This document shows positions 1 through 8,856 of a stretch of DNA of 49,169 nt, piece after piece (position 1 is the first letter of the stretch; every line of letters begins with the position of its first letter). The position numbers and the translations under genes were made by a program. The notes under the pieces were generated by a model. That model had not been told where the DNA came from. It ran no database searches and was given only the letters and a program-made list of their open reading frames with translations. The stretch comes from Candidatus Bathyarchaeota archaeon. GTDB lineage: Archaea; Thermoproteota; Bathyarchaeia; TCS64. The stretch lies in the NCBI GenBank assembly GCA_026394265.1, contig JAPKYO010000065.1:1-49169 (forward strand), read 5' to 3'.

Positions 1-1701
1 GGTAAAAAGTGTGCCAAGATTTTCCTTGGGGATACCTACGCCAGAATCTTTTATTTTAATAACTATTTGATCATTTTCTGCTCCACCAGAGATATCGAGT
101 TTACCCATACCGTGCATGGCTTCAACCGCGTTTCTTATCAGGTTTTCAATGACTCGTCTCATCTTTAACTTGTCAATTCTGATCATTTCGTGACTCAGGT
201 TTGTTTTAACCTCTATGTGTTTTGGAATAGGTGTTTCCTCAATGATGGCATCGATGAATGTAACGAGGTCGATGTCCTCGAGGTTAAGTGTGGGGGTGAT
301 GGTTTTACTTCTTGCTTCACTGAGCATTTTGGAGGCATTATCAACGGCCTTAAGAATAATCGCCCTCATCTCAGCGCTTTTCTCGGGTTTAATATCCATT
401 AAGTAAACAGCATTCACGATTGTGTTTAGGGGACCTCTTAGGTCATGAGCAACTGTTGAAGCTATTGTACCCGCAATAACCATCTTCTCTGATTCTAGTA
501 GCAGTTTTGCACGCTGTTCGGCGAGATACTCCATATTTTGGGAGTATTTTCTTAGTTCATCTTCCATTTGTTTTCTTTCGGTGATATCTCTTAATGAGAG
601 AAGAACCTCCGTTTTTTTATTATCATTCTTAATGAGGCTGGCCCGGCCTTCGCCCCATCCTACATCTCCATCTTTGCTAACCCACTGGAACTCGGCCGCT
701 GGAACTGATCCCCCCCTTATTAGGTCGAGGAATAATCCAACAAATTTGCCAATATCTGTCGGTCTAACTGTTTTTAGCGACCATATTTTTTTACCTACGA
801 TATCGGCTGTTGTATACCCTGTAATCGCAGTATATTCCTCATTTATCCAAGTAACATTTCCATTTAGAGCTATTGTAACAATCCCATCAGGAGCAAGTTC
901 AACTAGCGATCTATACTTTATTTCCGAACTTTTTATTTTATTCTCAAGAGCTTTCCGATCCGATATATCTTTTAAGAAACAAAGGATCGCCTTTTGACCT
1001 AAATAATCGATTACACTAGAGGTCACTTCGACAGGAATTTTCTTTCTATCTCTCCTTTTTATATCCAACTCGGAATTAATTTGAGTTATCTTACCTTGTA
1101 TAAGGTTTGATAGTTCCTCAGATATCACTTTTTTCTGTTCACTAGATATAAGATCCAGATAACTCGAACCAAGTATATCTTTCTCAGATGAAACACAGAT
1201 AAGTTTCAGAAACGCATCGTTTACGAATACAATTTTTTCTTTAACAAGGATCACGATTGAGTCCTTTGCATCCTGAACGATGTTAGTGTAAACTCGCTCA
1301 GTTCTCTGCTTTTCTGCAATGTTCCGTATTCTCTTTGCAATTACCTGATAATGTTGGGGAGTTGTTTCCTTGCGGAAATAGTCATTGATACCTACTGAGA
1401 ATGCCTCTTCAGCAACTTCATCACTCCCCTGCCCCGTGTAAAGGATAATAGGTATTGAGCTTTCCTTTCGAATCTCTCTTGCTAACTCAATACCATTCAT
1501 AATAGGCATTTTAAAGTCTGTTATGAGGCAATCATACAAATTACTTCTAAGCTTTCCAAGAACCTCTATTGATTCCAAAAGAGAGTCGACTTCTATTTTA
1601 GAGTCATATGTTCTTAAAAAATCCCGCATCATATTAAGTTGCCATTCATCATCATCTACATGTAGCACCTTTATGGGTCGGGATGATGGCCGGAATGGCA
1701 T
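1..1701 (-). CDS. REC-PAS-PAS-histidine kinase (3' end outside window)
   Basis: Cytosolic sensor kinase with an N-terminal receiver domain; the carboxyl end runs off the left edge, leaving 567 residues. Translating the minus strand from the ATG at 1701 gives a receiver domain (VLHVDDDE near residue 12, phospho-acceptor Asp in LITDFKMP at about 62, YTGQGSDE), two PAS domains (about 145-265 and 270-390), a short coiled coil and a HisKA domain with H-box AHDLRGPLN, then the N-box ENLIRNAVEAM and G1 box IKDSGVGIP of the ATPase domain. No membrane segment is seen. It is a close paralog of the kinase at 18823-20475 and, like it, neighbours a UbiA gene (here divergent at 2004). Upstream in-frame codons offer no other ATG/GTG/TTG before a stop. 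Input signal unknown; PAS domains suggest a cytoplasmic ligand or redox cue. Confidence 0.9.
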   Translation of the reverse strand, partial: MPFRPSSRPIKVLHVDDDEWQLNMMRDFLRTYDSKIEVDSLLESIEVLGKLRSNLYDCLITDFKMPIMNGIELAREIRKESSIPIILYTGQGSDEVAEEAFSVGINDYFRKETTPQHYQVIAKRIRNIAEKQRTERVYTNIVQDAKDSIVILVKEKIVFVNDAFLKLICVSSEKDILGSSYLDLISSEQKKVISEELSNLIQGKITQINSELDIKRRDRKKIPVEVTSSVIDYLGQKAILCFLKDISDRKALENKIKSSEIKYRSLVELAPDGIVTIALNGNVTWINEEYTAITGYTTADIVGKKIWSLKTVRPTDIGKFVGLFLDLIRGGSVPAAEFQWVSKDGDVGWGEGRASLIKNDNKKTEVLLSLRDITERKQMEDELRKYSQNMEYLAEQRAKLLLESEKMVIAGTIASTVAHDLRGPLNTIVNAVYLMDIKPEKSAEMRAIILKAVDNASKMLSEARSKTITPTLNLEDIDLVTFIDAIIEETPIPKHIEVKTNLSHEMIRIDKLKMRRVIENLIRNAVEAMHGMGKLDISGGAENDQIVIKIKDSGVGIPKENLGTLFT

Positions 1702-2003
1702 TAAAAGATGATTCTCCAGTGACCATAATAAAACGTTTAACTATCACTAATCCATATCACTAATACATTTTCACTCAAAATCACATTCCCCTTCATTAAA
1801 ATGCATAAATTTGCTGAAATAGGATAGAAAATAAGCACCCTATATTCCTTGATCCAAGAAGGAGAGTAAAAAAAGGCCATAACTATTCTATTTTTTTAAA
1901 CATTTAGTAACTGTATGGAAAAATTGGTGACTAGAAGAAAGCCTCAATCAGTTATTAATATATATTAGTAATATAGATTATATTATCTTGCAATAGCGGG
2001 GTT
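1702..2003. promoter_or_regulatory. Divergent intergenic region, kinase / UbiA
   Basis: About 300 bp, very AT-rich, with no reading frame of note. A strong TATA-like stretch TAATATATATTA lies at 1956-1967, some 40 bp before the presumed UbiA start at 2004, and is the best promoter candidate on the plus strand. No clear operator or repeat copy is visible here. Confidence 0.4.
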
Positions 2004-2935
2004 ATGAGGGATAAAATCTGAGTAATACATCATTCTTCAAATCTAGTGCGTTACTTGTTAAGTCTAGAAAGGAGGCTCTTGGACTTTGGATATGGTGTGC
2101 CCTTGTAGCGAGTTTGTTAGTAGGCCGAGGATTTCCACCACTCCAACCCGCATTAATGTCCATTGCTGCATTTTTCTTCATAGCAACCTCAGTATACGTA
2201 TACAATGATGTTACCGATATGGAGGCGGATAAACGCAATTCGGTCAAGAGTGATCGACCTCTATCTTCTGGAAAAGTTTCCAAAGATGATGCGATGAAGC
2301 TCATTTACATCTCTGCGATTCTGGGCCTATCTATCAGCTATCTTAACGGAATCCAGAGTTTTCTTCTAAGTCTATTATTCTTCACTCTATTTGGACTCTA
2401 TTCATATCCCAAGATCCACCTCAAGAAACGTTTCCTAGTTAAGGAATCTGTGATAAGTGGTGGTATTTTGATAATAGGTCTTAGCGTCTGCTACGCGATC
2501 TTGGGAACATTCTCGCCAATGGTATTCATAGGTTTCCTGATGTTCTCAATATTTGCATTCTTCGCTATGCCAACGGGATTCGACTCGACCGATGTTGATG
2601 CAGACAAGCTTCAAGGTGTAAAATCTATTGCATCCATTATGACGTTGAGGCGTAGACTGCAATTTGCAATCACGGGAATGTTAGTTATCATGACGATTAC
2701 TCCGTTCACTTACATTAATTTTGGCTATAATATGCTGCTACCGATTTCCATTATTATGGGAGGACTTATATTCCTTAGATATATGTTTCCCATAATGATG
2801 AGTGTAAATCCCTTAGTGAACGCTATGGATATGAGTACTATTATGAAGACTAGGAAGATAATTGTGACCTTCATCTTCGTAATCTCCATATGTCTCATTC
2901 TGGGTTCAATCAATCTAACTCCCTTTTTTCCCTAG
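2004..2935 (+). CDS. UbiA-family prenyltransferase, start region damaged
   Basis: Integral membrane prenyltransferase of the UbiA superfamily, which transfers polyprenyl diphosphate to an acceptor in lipid, quinone or heme pathways; substrate not determinable. The first Asp-rich motif NDVTDMEAD and the second DVDAD are present, with about eight hydrophobic helices. The frame is open from 2015, and the stretch from there (FFKSSALL...KEALGLWIW) aligns with the N-terminus of the paralog at 17873-18805, but it holds no ATG/GTG before a TTG at 2114, which would cut into the first helix. ATG at 2004 (MRDK...) would read into this frame if one A were restored in the AAAA run near 2013-2016; a CTG at 2018 is the other option. 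The gene is therefore either frameshifted, mis-sequenced, or uses a rare start. Confidence 0.75.
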
Positions 2936-2976
2936 AATATGTACGCGCTCCTCTCAAAATTGATTTTCGAGCAGGC

Positions 2977-3245
2977 CTAGGTACCTTGGCTAGAAATATT
3001 TATCATTTTCATTAAATTGCCAACTATTATTAGATCGCTGAATTTTTTACCACAAAATCTACAGATATAACATTGAGTAATTCCACTCTTACTATTAAAA
3101 ACTATAAAGAGGATCATTTTAATAGATCTACACTCTGGACAAGTTATTAGAGATCTAGTGTTTGAGCTAGTTTCACTTTCTAGATTTTCTCGATAACCTT
3201 AGGTGCATCCTCAGGACAATATTCCCAGTAGGAGATGTACTTCAT
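2977..3245 (-). pseudogene. Small zinc-ribbon protein, frameshifted
   Basis: The minus strand from ATG at 3245 reads MKYISYWEYCPEDAPKVIEK and then meets TAG. One base missing in the following AAAA run would continue into a frame with two CxxC knuckles (CPEC, then CYICRFCGKKF) ending at 2977. The amino end resembles small archaeal DUF3303-like proteins (WEYCPED); the carboxyl end is a zinc ribbon. The two halves read well as one protein of about 89 residues, so I call a frameshifted gene rather than two ORFs. Without the repair neither part has a complete start and stop. Function unknown. Confidence 0.5.
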
Positions 3246-3576
3246 TCTCTTTACTCACCTGGTTCATTGATTTTGAGCCTCTGTTACTATTTCTTGTTTC
3301 TGAAGGCTCAAATTAAAGCTTAGATAACCATCATATATTTTTATTGAACAATAATTCTTAATTAATGAAATTATCATAGGATTTTGCAGTCGAGTACCAT
3401 TAAGTGAAGATCATATCGTTTTACATAAGATGAGGCTTATACAAAAGTTTCTTTGTGGTAAGATTTTAGAGGATTAGATGAAACCCGGGGTAAGGCTATG
3501 GGTTTACGAGGACTAGAATATTAGTCATGCATACAACCAACAAGAAAGAACTCATTAGTTAAAATATGATGAACCA
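3246..3576. other. Gene-free AT-rich gap
   Basis: I see no gene here. The gap contains one copy of the dispersed repeat (3396-3470, listed separately) and otherwise unstructured AT-rich sequence between two minus-strand genes. Confidence 0.5.
3396..3470 (+). repeat. Dispersed intergenic repeat, copy 1 (A+B)
   Basis: Weak part A (AAGTGAAGATCATATCG) followed by a good part B: AAGATGAGGCTTATACAAAA, then GTTTCTTTGTGGTAAGATTT. Part B matches copies at 10140, 10826, 11883 and 12585 nearly base for base. Confidence 0.7.
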
Positions 3577-4281
3577 TCATTCGGCATCACCCAAAATGTA
3601 CTTCGATTGATAAATATCTCTAGAGCCATAATAGACCCCCAAAAAGGATGGTCTAACAGTTGAAGCTTCGACCTCCGTAAACCCAGCGTCCTTTAGGAGC
3701 CTCTGAATATCCTCGATTACGGCAAACTCCCTAGGCTCCCGAACATAAAGAACCCCTCCCTTCCTAAGCCACTTGACCAAGGCTTCGACAATCGGCGCCC
3801 TATCCCGAGTCAAGACATCGTGCAAAACAAACTGAATCACAACCGCGTCATAAGGTTCAACGGGGGCAGATATTTTTCTAATATCATCCAGAACAAAATC
3901 AACGTTACTAAAACCACCGAGTCTCTTTCTAGCGATACCCAAAGCATGGGCATCGATATCGATACATGTTAGATGCCCACTTGGGATGAGGGGTACCAGA
4001 TATTTTGATAGTCTCCCATCTCCACACCCAAATTCGAGGACACGCTCATGTCCTTTAAGTCCCATAGATTTCACGAATTGTCTATTGAAAACATCTCGGG
4101 TTATCAATGGTGAAATGGAGTAAGCCAATCCTATGATGGGAATGATTCCTAGGACCACCCAGAACCAGCCATGTTCGAAATGGCCCATTCCATACATGCT
4201 ATAGTAGCCTATGAGGGTGCCACCCCAAAAAATTGGGCTAGTAAGAAGCCTCACCGCTATTGAAAAACCGAAGTTCATCAT
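3577..4281 (-). CDS. Membrane-anchored SAM-dependent methyltransferase
   Basis: Class I S-adenosylmethionine methyltransferase of 234 residues. Two hydrophobic segments (about 10-30 and 38-57) precede the Rossmann domain, so it is probably held at the cytoplasmic membrane. Motif I reads VLEFGCGDGR (about 81-90), followed by the acidic residue of motif II in CIDIDAHALG and motif IV-like VVIQFVLHD. Substrate unknown; membrane anchoring suggests a lipid or lipophilic acceptor, which is inference. The ATG at 4281 is followed directly by a second Met. It stands alone, with OsmC upstream on the same strand but separated by about 100 bp. Confidence 0.8.
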   Translation of the reverse strand: MMNFGFSIAVRLLTSPIFWGGTLIGYYSMYGMGHFEHGWFWVVLGIIPIIGLAYSISPLITRDVFNRQFVKSMGLKGHERVLEFGCGDGRLSKYLVPLIPSGHLTCIDIDAHALGIARKRLGGFSNVDFVLDDIRKISAPVEPYDAVVIQFVLHDVLTRDRAPIVEALVKWLRKGGVLYVREPREFAVIEDIQRLLKDAGFTEVEASTVRPSFLGVYYGSRDIYQSKYILGDAE

Positions 4282-4386
4282 TTTATTGATTATTCGGTTT
4301 TCCCCCAGACATCTAAAATCAAATCATCGACTACAATGCTGGGATATAAATCTAAACAAGAACAAACTCGCGATTTCGTTGGGAGT

Positions 4387-4828
4387 TTAGGTTATACGCA
4401 GGTTTAGTGATATCTCGGGTTCGTGTTTCAGGCTTCTGTGGACGAAGCAATTATGCGCCTCTTCAAGAAGCGCTTTTCTCTGCTCCTCGGTCAAATCTGC
4501 CTTTAGCTCAATATCCAACATGAAGGCATCTGCCCTATACTCGGACAAGTTCAACTTATAGTCCAGCTTAATCTTGAGATCCTTAACTGGCCAATCATTC
4601 TTCTGGCACATTATGATTATACTCGAGGCGGTGCAGAGTCCTAGAGAAGCTGCGAAGATTGCTCCCGGAGGCATGGCGTCCAAGTTCTTCATGTCGCTTG
4701 TTTCGTGGGAGGTGAGTTCTAGGCCGTTCCACTCTGCCTTGAACTTGAGGTCGCCGAGCCACGAGATGTTGTGTACCGTGATTTTCGATGTGAAAGCGTT
4801 GAACTTATCCCTTCTTTAATTGGCTCAC
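4387..4828 (-). pseudogene. OsmC-family protein with N-terminal frameshift
   Basis: OsmC/Ohr-type proteins reduce organic peroxides with two cysteines. Both are present: in GLCTASSI and in AHNCFVHRSLK. The intact frame (101 residues from ATG 4692) lacks the usual first beta strands; these are encoded just upstream in the same frame (ITVHNISWLGDLKFKAEW) but that frame has no start codon before a stop. A GTG at 4828 (MSQLKK...) leads into it if one G is removed from the GGG run at 4809-4811. So the gene is either freshly frameshifted or carries a sequencing error; a short product from 4692 would probably not fold as OsmC. Confidence 0.7.
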
Positions 4829-4876
4829 TTAACCGGTTAGAGTAAAGCTAAGTCAACCAATCAACAATCAGTGGTA

Positions 4877-4914
4877 AGTATCAGGTAAAAGCGAGAATAA
4901 GACTATGCTGATGA
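4877..4914 (+). repeat. Dispersed intergenic repeat, copy 2 (A)
   Basis: Part A only: AGTATCAGGTAAAAGCGAG then AATAAGACTATG. It lies between the OsmC gene and the end of the receptor gene. Confidence 0.65.
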
Positions 4915-4959
4915 GATTTCAACTCTGGATGTTGACTCTGTACGCGCGCCGCAATTGGC

Positions 4960-6237
4960 TCAGCCGATGAGGCTCTCGTCCCAAGCGAACGCATTCTCTT
5001 CCCAGTCATAGCTCCCGCACCGGAGGCTCAAGATCCTACCCTCAACCTCAAAGTACGCACAGATGTCATAGTCCACACCCAGCCTTGAGCTATAGTCTCC
5101 TATGGTGCATCTCCCTGAAGCCCCGACGTAGCTAGCTGCCACACCCGGGAAGACCTTGAAGATGTCGTGGGGATCCGTGGAATTCGCCTCGATCGCGGAG
5201 AGGGCTAGAACCCAGAACCCGTCATACGCGACAGCGTTAGAGTACCCCATGTCGGTGCTCAGCTTCGTCGAGTTCTTCCAAAGCCCATTAACCCGGTCGT
5301 ATGTCGGGTTATGCAGAGGCGCTTGCTCCACGGTGAAGAGCCTAAGCTTCGATACAACAACGCCTGCACTGCCCTTGAGGGTCGGCTCCCTAGGCACATC
5401 CTCGTACGTGTACCATATGACCGAGGAGAGGTTCGGATGAGAGGCGACTGAGATCAGGAACGGGTCCTCAGCGGGTGGCTTCGAGTAGACCATCGGGTTC
5501 ACCCTGAACCAGAGGACAGCGGTGTGTTCGACCCCATACTTCGCTATCATCTCACTCACAGCTCCATCCGCCCGCTCCATGAACCCGTCGAGGGGAGCAT
5601 CGATTGAGTAGGACATAGATGTGTTGTAATCGAAGCGCGGGATACCCGTCTTTGTGCGGATCATAGATGCGAGGTTCTCGGAGCTCCCATACGATCCGTA
5701 GAAAAGGATGTACGCCCTCACGCCGCGGTCCCACATGGCCTTGAGAGTCGTCTCGACTGGCTCGAAGTCGAGGACGCAGAGGTGGTACATCGTGGTATTG
5801 CGAAGCGCGTAGGCGGAGGAGGAGGCGGTGGGAGTGAGGAGCACCATGGTCTTGTTGTAGCCGTAAGCCCTTGCCCCGCTGCAGAGGTGGGAGGACCAAG
5901 GGTATCCGAGGATCATGTCCACATCAGCAGCGCGATAGGCCTTAGTTTGAGCGAGGATATCGGGGATAGCTGAGATGGGGGCACTGAGGTTGAACCGGAA
6001 GCGGAATGGAAGCCCCCTCGCCTGACAGTAGGAGTTGATGTCGTCCTGGGCGAGATCAGACACGAAGTTGTACGAGAGAAATTCTGCTTCGTATCCAGGT
6101 ATCACTCCTATTGTGATGTTCTTGACAAAGGACTTGACATCGCTCTGCTGTTGGTCTACTCTCGTACACATTGTTATGGCAATGCCGGCAACGACGACCA
6201 GGACCATAACTGAGACTACTGTAAGATACCGGCTCAC
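4960..6237 (-). CDS. Extracytoplasmic solute-binding receptor (Peripla_BP_6 type)
   Basis: Receptor of the branched-chain amino acid / ABC solute-binding family, 425 residues, anchored by one amino-terminal helix (about 5-24). After the anchor the fold starts with the typical first strand ITIGVIPG, and later has a DGFWVLALS helix and a closing GASGRCTIGDYSSR...YDICAYFE segment that matches the family's common end. It is paralogous to the divergent gene at 6476-7864. No permease or ATPase gene is next to it, so it may be a sensor or orphan receptor rather than a transporter part; ligand unknown. The start is GTG at 6237. Base composition is more GC-rich than nearby genes. Confidence 0.8.
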   Translation of the reverse strand: MSRYLTVVSVMVLVVVAGIAITMCTRVDQQQSDVKSFVKNITIGVIPGYEAEFLSYNFVSDLAQDDINSYCQARGLPFRFRFNLSAPISAIPDILAQTKAYRAADVDMILGYPWSSHLCSGARAYGYNKTMVLLTPTASSSAYALRNTTMYHLCVLDFEPVETTLKAMWDRGVRAYILFYGSYGSSENLASMIRTKTGIPRFDYNTSMSYSIDAPLDGFMERADGAVSEMIAKYGVEHTAVLWFRVNPMVYSKPPAEDPFLISVASHPNLSSVIWYTYEDVPREPTLKGSAGVVVSKLRLFTVEQAPLHNPTYDRVNGLWKNSTKLSTDMGYSNAVAYDGFWVLALSAIEANSTDPHDIFKVFPGVAASYVGASGRCTIGDYSSRLGVDYDICAYFEVEGRILSLRCGSYDWEENAFAWDESLIG

Positions 6238-6271
6238 GTAGACACTCCCATGAGGGGCTGAGTTCGAGGGT

Positions 6272-6303
6272 GGTTAAGCCTTTTTGAAAAAAATATTTTA
6301 CAA
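6272..6303 (-). promoter_or_regulatory. Promoter element of receptor 4960-6237
   Basis: Read on the minus strand: TTGTAAAATATTTTTTTC, then AAAAAGGCTTAACC, ending about 35 bp before the GTG. It is nearly identical to the element at 6414-6447 facing the other way, so both receptors carry the same promoter block. Confidence 0.5.
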
Positions 6304-6413
6304 GGGCAACGCGGGCAAGCATCATAAGCACAGGGGCCAACTTTTTGGCTCCGTAGCGAGCCGCTTCTCCTTTATGCGCGCATGCAGTAAATACTCGCAC
6401 ACGCAAGTATCAT

Positions 6414-6447
6414 TTGGTAAAATTTTCTTTTCAAAAAGTGTTAAACC
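6414..6447 (+). promoter_or_regulatory. Promoter element of receptor 6476-7864
   Basis: TTGGTAAAATTTTCTTTTC followed by AAAAAGTGTTAAACC. It mirrors the element at 6272-6303 over about 30 positions. By the spacing seen on the other side, translation is expected to start near 6480, which fits the open frame there. Confidence 0.5.
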
Positions 6448-6475
6448 CGGTAACCCTAAACCGTAAACAGGGGGG

Positions 6476-7864
6476 GTACGCACAATAGATATCAGGCTTC
6501 TAGCTGGCATCCTCATTGGTCTCCTCATAGGAGGCAGTGTAGGCTACATCGGAAATAATATCATAAACGACTCCAAAATAGACCCAAATCAGCGAATTGT
6601 AGAGGATCTTACCGCCAAAGTAGCAAACCTAACAACGTCCCTCAATACACTGAGAGCACAAAACGCTGAGCTAAATGAAAGTGTGCGTATGCTCAGCGAC
6701 CATGTATTAGCGAATAAGACGGTGAAAATAGGCTATATAGCCATAAAAACCGTCAGATACAACTCCGAGGACGTATTCATTAAGAAGATTGTCGAGCCCG
6801 ACCTGAACGAGTACGCCACCAAACTGGGGTACGGCTTGCGCTTCGAGTTCGTCGTTGAACTCGTTGAAGACGATTGGGCATTAAATCGAAGGTTTATAGA
6901 GCTCAAGTCCGAAGGCGTCAACCTGGTGATACCCGGCAACGGCAACCTCGGAGTCGACATCACACTCTCCTACGCTGCCAATAACGGTATGGTGTTGGTT
7001 AGCCCCACCTCGAACCAGACCGATTTTGCTGAAGGACAACGTACCAGGCTACCACTATTCAGGCTCTGCCCCGTCAAGGGTTTCACCGGTTCGTCGCTGG
7101 CTGACCTGATGTGGAACTACGGGATCAGGACAGCGGCAATTCTTCAGCCAGCTTCCTCATGGGGAGACGAAATAAGTAACGACTTCGAAGCCGCCTGGAA
7201 GTCCTATGGTGGCGTGCTTGTTGACGCGCCGGTGAGGTTTGAGTCCACTGCTGATTACTCAGATTACCTTCGGCAGCTCGATAGCCAGGTAGCGCGTGCT
7301 CTACAAAGTAAAGACGGGGCGCAGGATACGGTAGGTGTGCTTGGCCTGTGCCGGAGTGAGGCATCTGTCGTCGCGATGCAAGCCGCGAACTATCCCCACC
7401 TATTCAACGTGACGTGGTTTGGAGCGAACTTTACTGCTAGTAATACGCTCTTAGCAAGTCTAGCCGGTCCTCGGGTAGAGCACCTCAGGTGGATTAGCCT
7501 TAAGCCAGAGGCTCCAAACTCTGACTCCTACAACAACCTCTCCGCGAGGTATCTTGCTCTGACTGGCAAGCAAATCGACATTTTCTCCACCTACCTATAC
7601 GACTCGGCTTTCTTGCTAGCCCGATCAGTTGTGGAGGCGCAGAGCGACGACGGGATAAAAGTGGAGGGTGTCTTCCAGGAGGTCTCTAATTCGACCTTTG
7701 GTGTGAGTGGCTGGTGTGGTCTTAATGTGAATAGAGATCGGATCCCTCCACGGTTTGAGATCTGGACCTTCACTAGTACGGCCTCAAACTCGACAACTCG
7801 AATCCTTGTGGGGACTCTTGATCCCGTCAGTCACAAGGTTACTTTGTACAATTCATTGGGGTGA
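6476..7864 (+). CDS. Membrane-anchored solute-binding receptor, start codon unclear
   Basis: Paralog of the divergent receptor: first strand VKIGYIAIK, LNEYATKLGYGLRFEF, an STYLYDSAFLLA helix, and a closing FGVSGWCGLN..RDRIPPRFEIW segment. In-frame translation upstream of the GTG at 6683 gives a glycine-rich transmembrane helix (LLAGILIGLLIGG) and a coiled coil (VEDLTAKVANLTTSLNTL), clearly part of the protein. That frame is open from 6467 but has no ATG/GTG/TTG: the best position is GTA at 6476, one base from GTG. The gene may have lost its start, use a rare one, or contain an error in the G7 run at 6470-6476. Using 6683 as start would remove the anchor. No transporter genes adjoin. Confidence 0.75.
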   Translation, partial: VRTIDIRLLAGILIGLLIGGSVGYIGNNIINDSKIDPNQRIVEDLTAKVANLTTSLNTLRAQNAELNESVRMLSDHVLANKTVKIGYIAIKTVRYNSEDVFIKKIVEPDLNEYATKLGYGLRFEFVVELVEDDWALNRRFIELKSEGVNLVIPGNGNLGVDITLSYAANNGMVLVSPTSNQTDFAEGQRTRLPLFRLCPVKGFTGSSLADLMWNYGIRTAAILQPASSWGDEISNDFEAAWKSYGGVLVDAPVRFESTADYSDYLRQLDSQVARALQSKDGAQDTVGVLGLCRSEASVVAMQAANYPHLFNVTWFGANFTASNTLLASLAGPRVEHLRWISLKPEAPNSDSYNNLSARYLALTGKQIDIFSTYLYDSAFLLARSVVEAQSDDGIKVEGVFQEVSNSTFGVSGWCGLNVNRDRIPPRFEIWTFTSTASNSTTRILVGTLDPVSHKVTLYNSLG

Positions 7865-7904
7865 GGTTTGCGCGCACGGAATTAAATACGTTTACGCAGT
7901 AGTA

Positions 7905-8639
7905 TCAATTAAGCTCTCGAACAACAAACGCTCGGAACAGATCATCATCCTTCGACAAGTGAACACTGAGCCTCAATAGCACAGGAAGAACTACGACTTC
8001 GTCATCTACAACGTACAGTCCTAAAGTCTTAGCATTGCTATAACTGCCATTCATGTACCTGACACCATCCACACTAATAGTATACCACCCACTATCATTC
8101 AACCTAATACTTCTCTGGAAAGGAGGATAATTAGTCGTCAAACTAACGTTCTCGGCCCAATAAACAGGGGCGAAACGGATTGTGGTATTAGGCCAATTCG
8201 GGTTAGGCGGGTATATCTCGGTCGCATACTCGGCCTTCGTAGCGTCACCCCTCTGAAGTGTGAGAGGCACTACAAGACCGGAGACAGGATTCATGTAGAA
8301 GTCGATGTTAAGTGTCGAGTTTTTCTCGAAGACGTAGAAGATTATCTTGTCTGTGCCTGAATCGCGCGGCGGATACGATGTATTTACTCTTGAGTACCAT
8401 ATTTCGTAGAACTTCCTCATCGAGTTGGCCGTGTTGAATATGCTGATGTTGAAATATTGTTTAAGTTCCGTGTTTTCTGCTTGGAGTGTAGATAGGCTAT
8501 TGGTGAGTTGACTTTTTTCTTGTTCCAAGGTTATTATCTTTGTATCTGTTTCAATTGATTGCCGGTATTGAAGTACATTTAGACCGCTTAGGGTAACTAC
8601 TATTATAATGATAACAAGAATCGGCAAGGTACGTCTCAT
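7905..8639 (-). CDS. Anchored extracytoplasmic protein with coiled coil
   Basis: Family not recognised. The 244 residues comprise a membrane anchor (PILVIIIIVVTLSGLNV, about 5-21), a heptad-like coiled coil (about 33-62) and a beta-rich outer domain with many N-x-S/T sites (NTSYPP, NSTLN, NTTIR, NVSL, NGSYS), typical of a surface protein of an archaeon. The same layout of anchor plus coiled coil occurs in the convergent receptor gene ending at 7864, and the outer domain resembles in style the broken gene at 16737-17868. It may be a partner or spacer of the receptors; that is only suggested by position. Confidence 0.7.
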   Translation of the reverse strand: MRRTLPILVIIIIVVTLSGLNVLQYRQSIETDTKIITLEQEKSQLTNSLSTLQAENTELKQYFNISIFNTANSMRKFYEIWYSRVNTSYPPRDSGTDKIIFYVFEKNSTLNIDFYMNPVSGLVVPLTLQRGDATKAEYATEIYPPNPNWPNTTIRFAPVYWAENVSLTTNYPPFQRSIRLNDSGWYTISVDGVRYMNGSYSNAKTLGLYVVDDEVVVLPVLLRLSVHLSKDDDLFRAFVVRELN

Positions 8640-8770
8640 AAAATCACCGAATCGCTAATTTTAGCAATCCAAAGTAGGCTTTCATCAGAATTAACACTTA
8701 TGATTTCATCGTTATTTGTTAGCAACCGTGCACGCATTATCATTCATATAAAAAGCTAATATAATGTTTG

Positions 8771-8802
8771 TTTACCAGGTGGAAGTGAGGATAAGACTAT
8801 TG
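8771..8802 (+). repeat. Dispersed intergenic repeat, copy 3 (A)
   Basis: Part A: TTTACCAGGTGGAAGTGAGG then ATAAGACTATTG. It runs straight into a small palindrome ATGCGCAAGCGCAT (8803-8816). Confidence 0.65.
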
Positions 8803-8856
8803 ATGCGCAAGCGCATGCAACGATTCTTTAATCAAGTGCTAGTCACGCACCTACGC

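Noticed and set aside
4960..7864. A complete ABC transporter operon
   Set aside because: Only the binding-protein-like genes are present; no permease or ATPase genes flank them.
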